Part shown: positions 63,790 to 64,000 of the stretch, piece after piece
Numbering within the stretch: position 1 is the first letter of the stretch
Layout of the letters: every line of letters starts with the position of its first letter
Assembly: GCF_023715145.1 (NCBI RefSeq)
Contig: NZ_JAMBNP010000006.1
Span: 310,001 to 374,000 of the forward strand
Direction of reading: 5' to 3'
DNA: 64,000 nt
DNA from: Paenibacillus glycanilyticus
GTDB taxonomy: Bacteria; Bacillota; Bacilli; Paenibacillales; Paenibacillaceae
Program-made: the position numbers and the translations under genes
Notes under the pieces: generated by a model
What the model was told of the DNA's origin: nothing
What the model saw: only the letters and a program-made list of their open reading frames with translations
Databases searched by the model: none

Positions 63790-64000
63790 ATGGGTAACAT
63801 TATCGGTGGCATTATCGGCATTATTATTGTTGTAGGTTTAATTATTCTTGCGTTTATGGCACCTTTCCTAATGGAAGGATGGAAGAAACGGCTTAAGAAA
63901 AGATGGGTTCCCGTCAAACACCGTATAACTCCTGAATCGCAGCAGGTCATTCAATCCATGGACTCTGGTGCTTATGAGGCACTTATTCAGCATATGAACC
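63790..64000 (+). CDS. Small membrane protein (partial, runs off the window)
   Basis: Open frame of 70 codons from ATG 63790 to the right edge, with AAAGGAG about 12 bases upstream. A glycine/isoleucine-rich N-terminal helix (GNIIGGIIGIIIVVGLIIL) is followed by a basic segment (EGWKKRLKKRW) and a polar part (ITPESQQVIQSMDSGAYEALIQ). I do not recognise the family. Probably co-transcribed with the frameshifted membrane gene 42 bases upstream. Confidence 0.6.
   Translation, partial: MGNIIGGIIGIIIVVGLIILAFMAPFLMEGWKKRLKKRWVPVKHRITPESQQVIQSMDSGAYEALIQHMN

Overview
The window looks like a chromosomal segment of a Paenibacillus-type Firmicute. Shine-Dalgarno sites are strong (AAGGAGG class) with frequent TTG and GTG starts, sigma-A promoters are clear, and intrinsic terminators are dense. 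The gene set fits the same group: kapB, a CvfC/YpgR homologue, a rifampin phosphotransferase, LTA-synthase-like and UgtP-like enzymes, and large ABC/glycoside-hydrolase loci. I see no rRNA, tRNA or CRISPR array. Family names come from reading the translated sequence; no database search was run.

Layout. 1-3999 (-) holds most of the glutamate synthase large subunit, cut by the left edge. 4396-12877 is mainly a cell-envelope block: a secreted SGNH hydrolase, kapB with a six-copy tandem repeat in its leader, a UgtP-like glycolipid glycosyltransferase, an ACT-domain malic enzyme, and a polysaccharide deacetylase between two duplicated acyltransferase-3 genes. 12917-20467 carries a cation efflux protein, an ABC-F ATPase, a Gfo/Idh/MocA oxidoreductase with a palindromic operator, an MBL-fold hydrolase, a CvfC-like HEAT protein and a transglutaminase-like protein. 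20690-24566 is a likely Zur-controlled operon (YcgR-like permease, His-rich YcgQ-like protein, LTA-synthase-like enzyme). It is followed by a frameshifted IS1182-family element at about 24581-26510.

26522-35228 (-) is a sugar-uptake locus: GH2 and GH43 enzymes, an ABC importer (binding lipoprotein and two permeases) and an ArsR-like regulator. TTTTGTTACA half-sites lie in front of both transcription units. 35432-47989 is mixed: an SDR next to a rifampin phosphotransferase, DinB, MsrA-MsrB fusion, a NarL/DesK-type two-component pair, a DUF421 protein, a PadR-controlled operon (pentapeptide-repeat protein and ABC exporter), and a divergent NAD-epimerase/MerR pair whose MerR message looks leaderless.

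48052-62195 looks like an alpha-1,6-mannan utilisation locus. It has a GH125 exo-mannosidase, an ABC importer (binding lipoprotein and two permeases), three tandem GH76 endo-mannanases, an AraC regulator, a GH127 enzyme, an aldose-1-epimerase-like protein and a GntR/LacI-type regulator. Inferred flow: the one GH76 with an N-terminal signal/anchor cuts mannan outside, the ABC system imports oligomers, and the two leaderless GH76 enzymes and GH125 finish the work inside. 62415-64000 holds an SDR and small membrane-protein genes, one apparently frameshifted.

The most unusual signal is a pair of tandem-repeat arrays (6104-6348 and 56265-56466). They have different hairpins but share a block containing ATGCTTACGAAG, and both run, in the same orientation, right up to the Shine-Dalgarno of a minus-strand gene.
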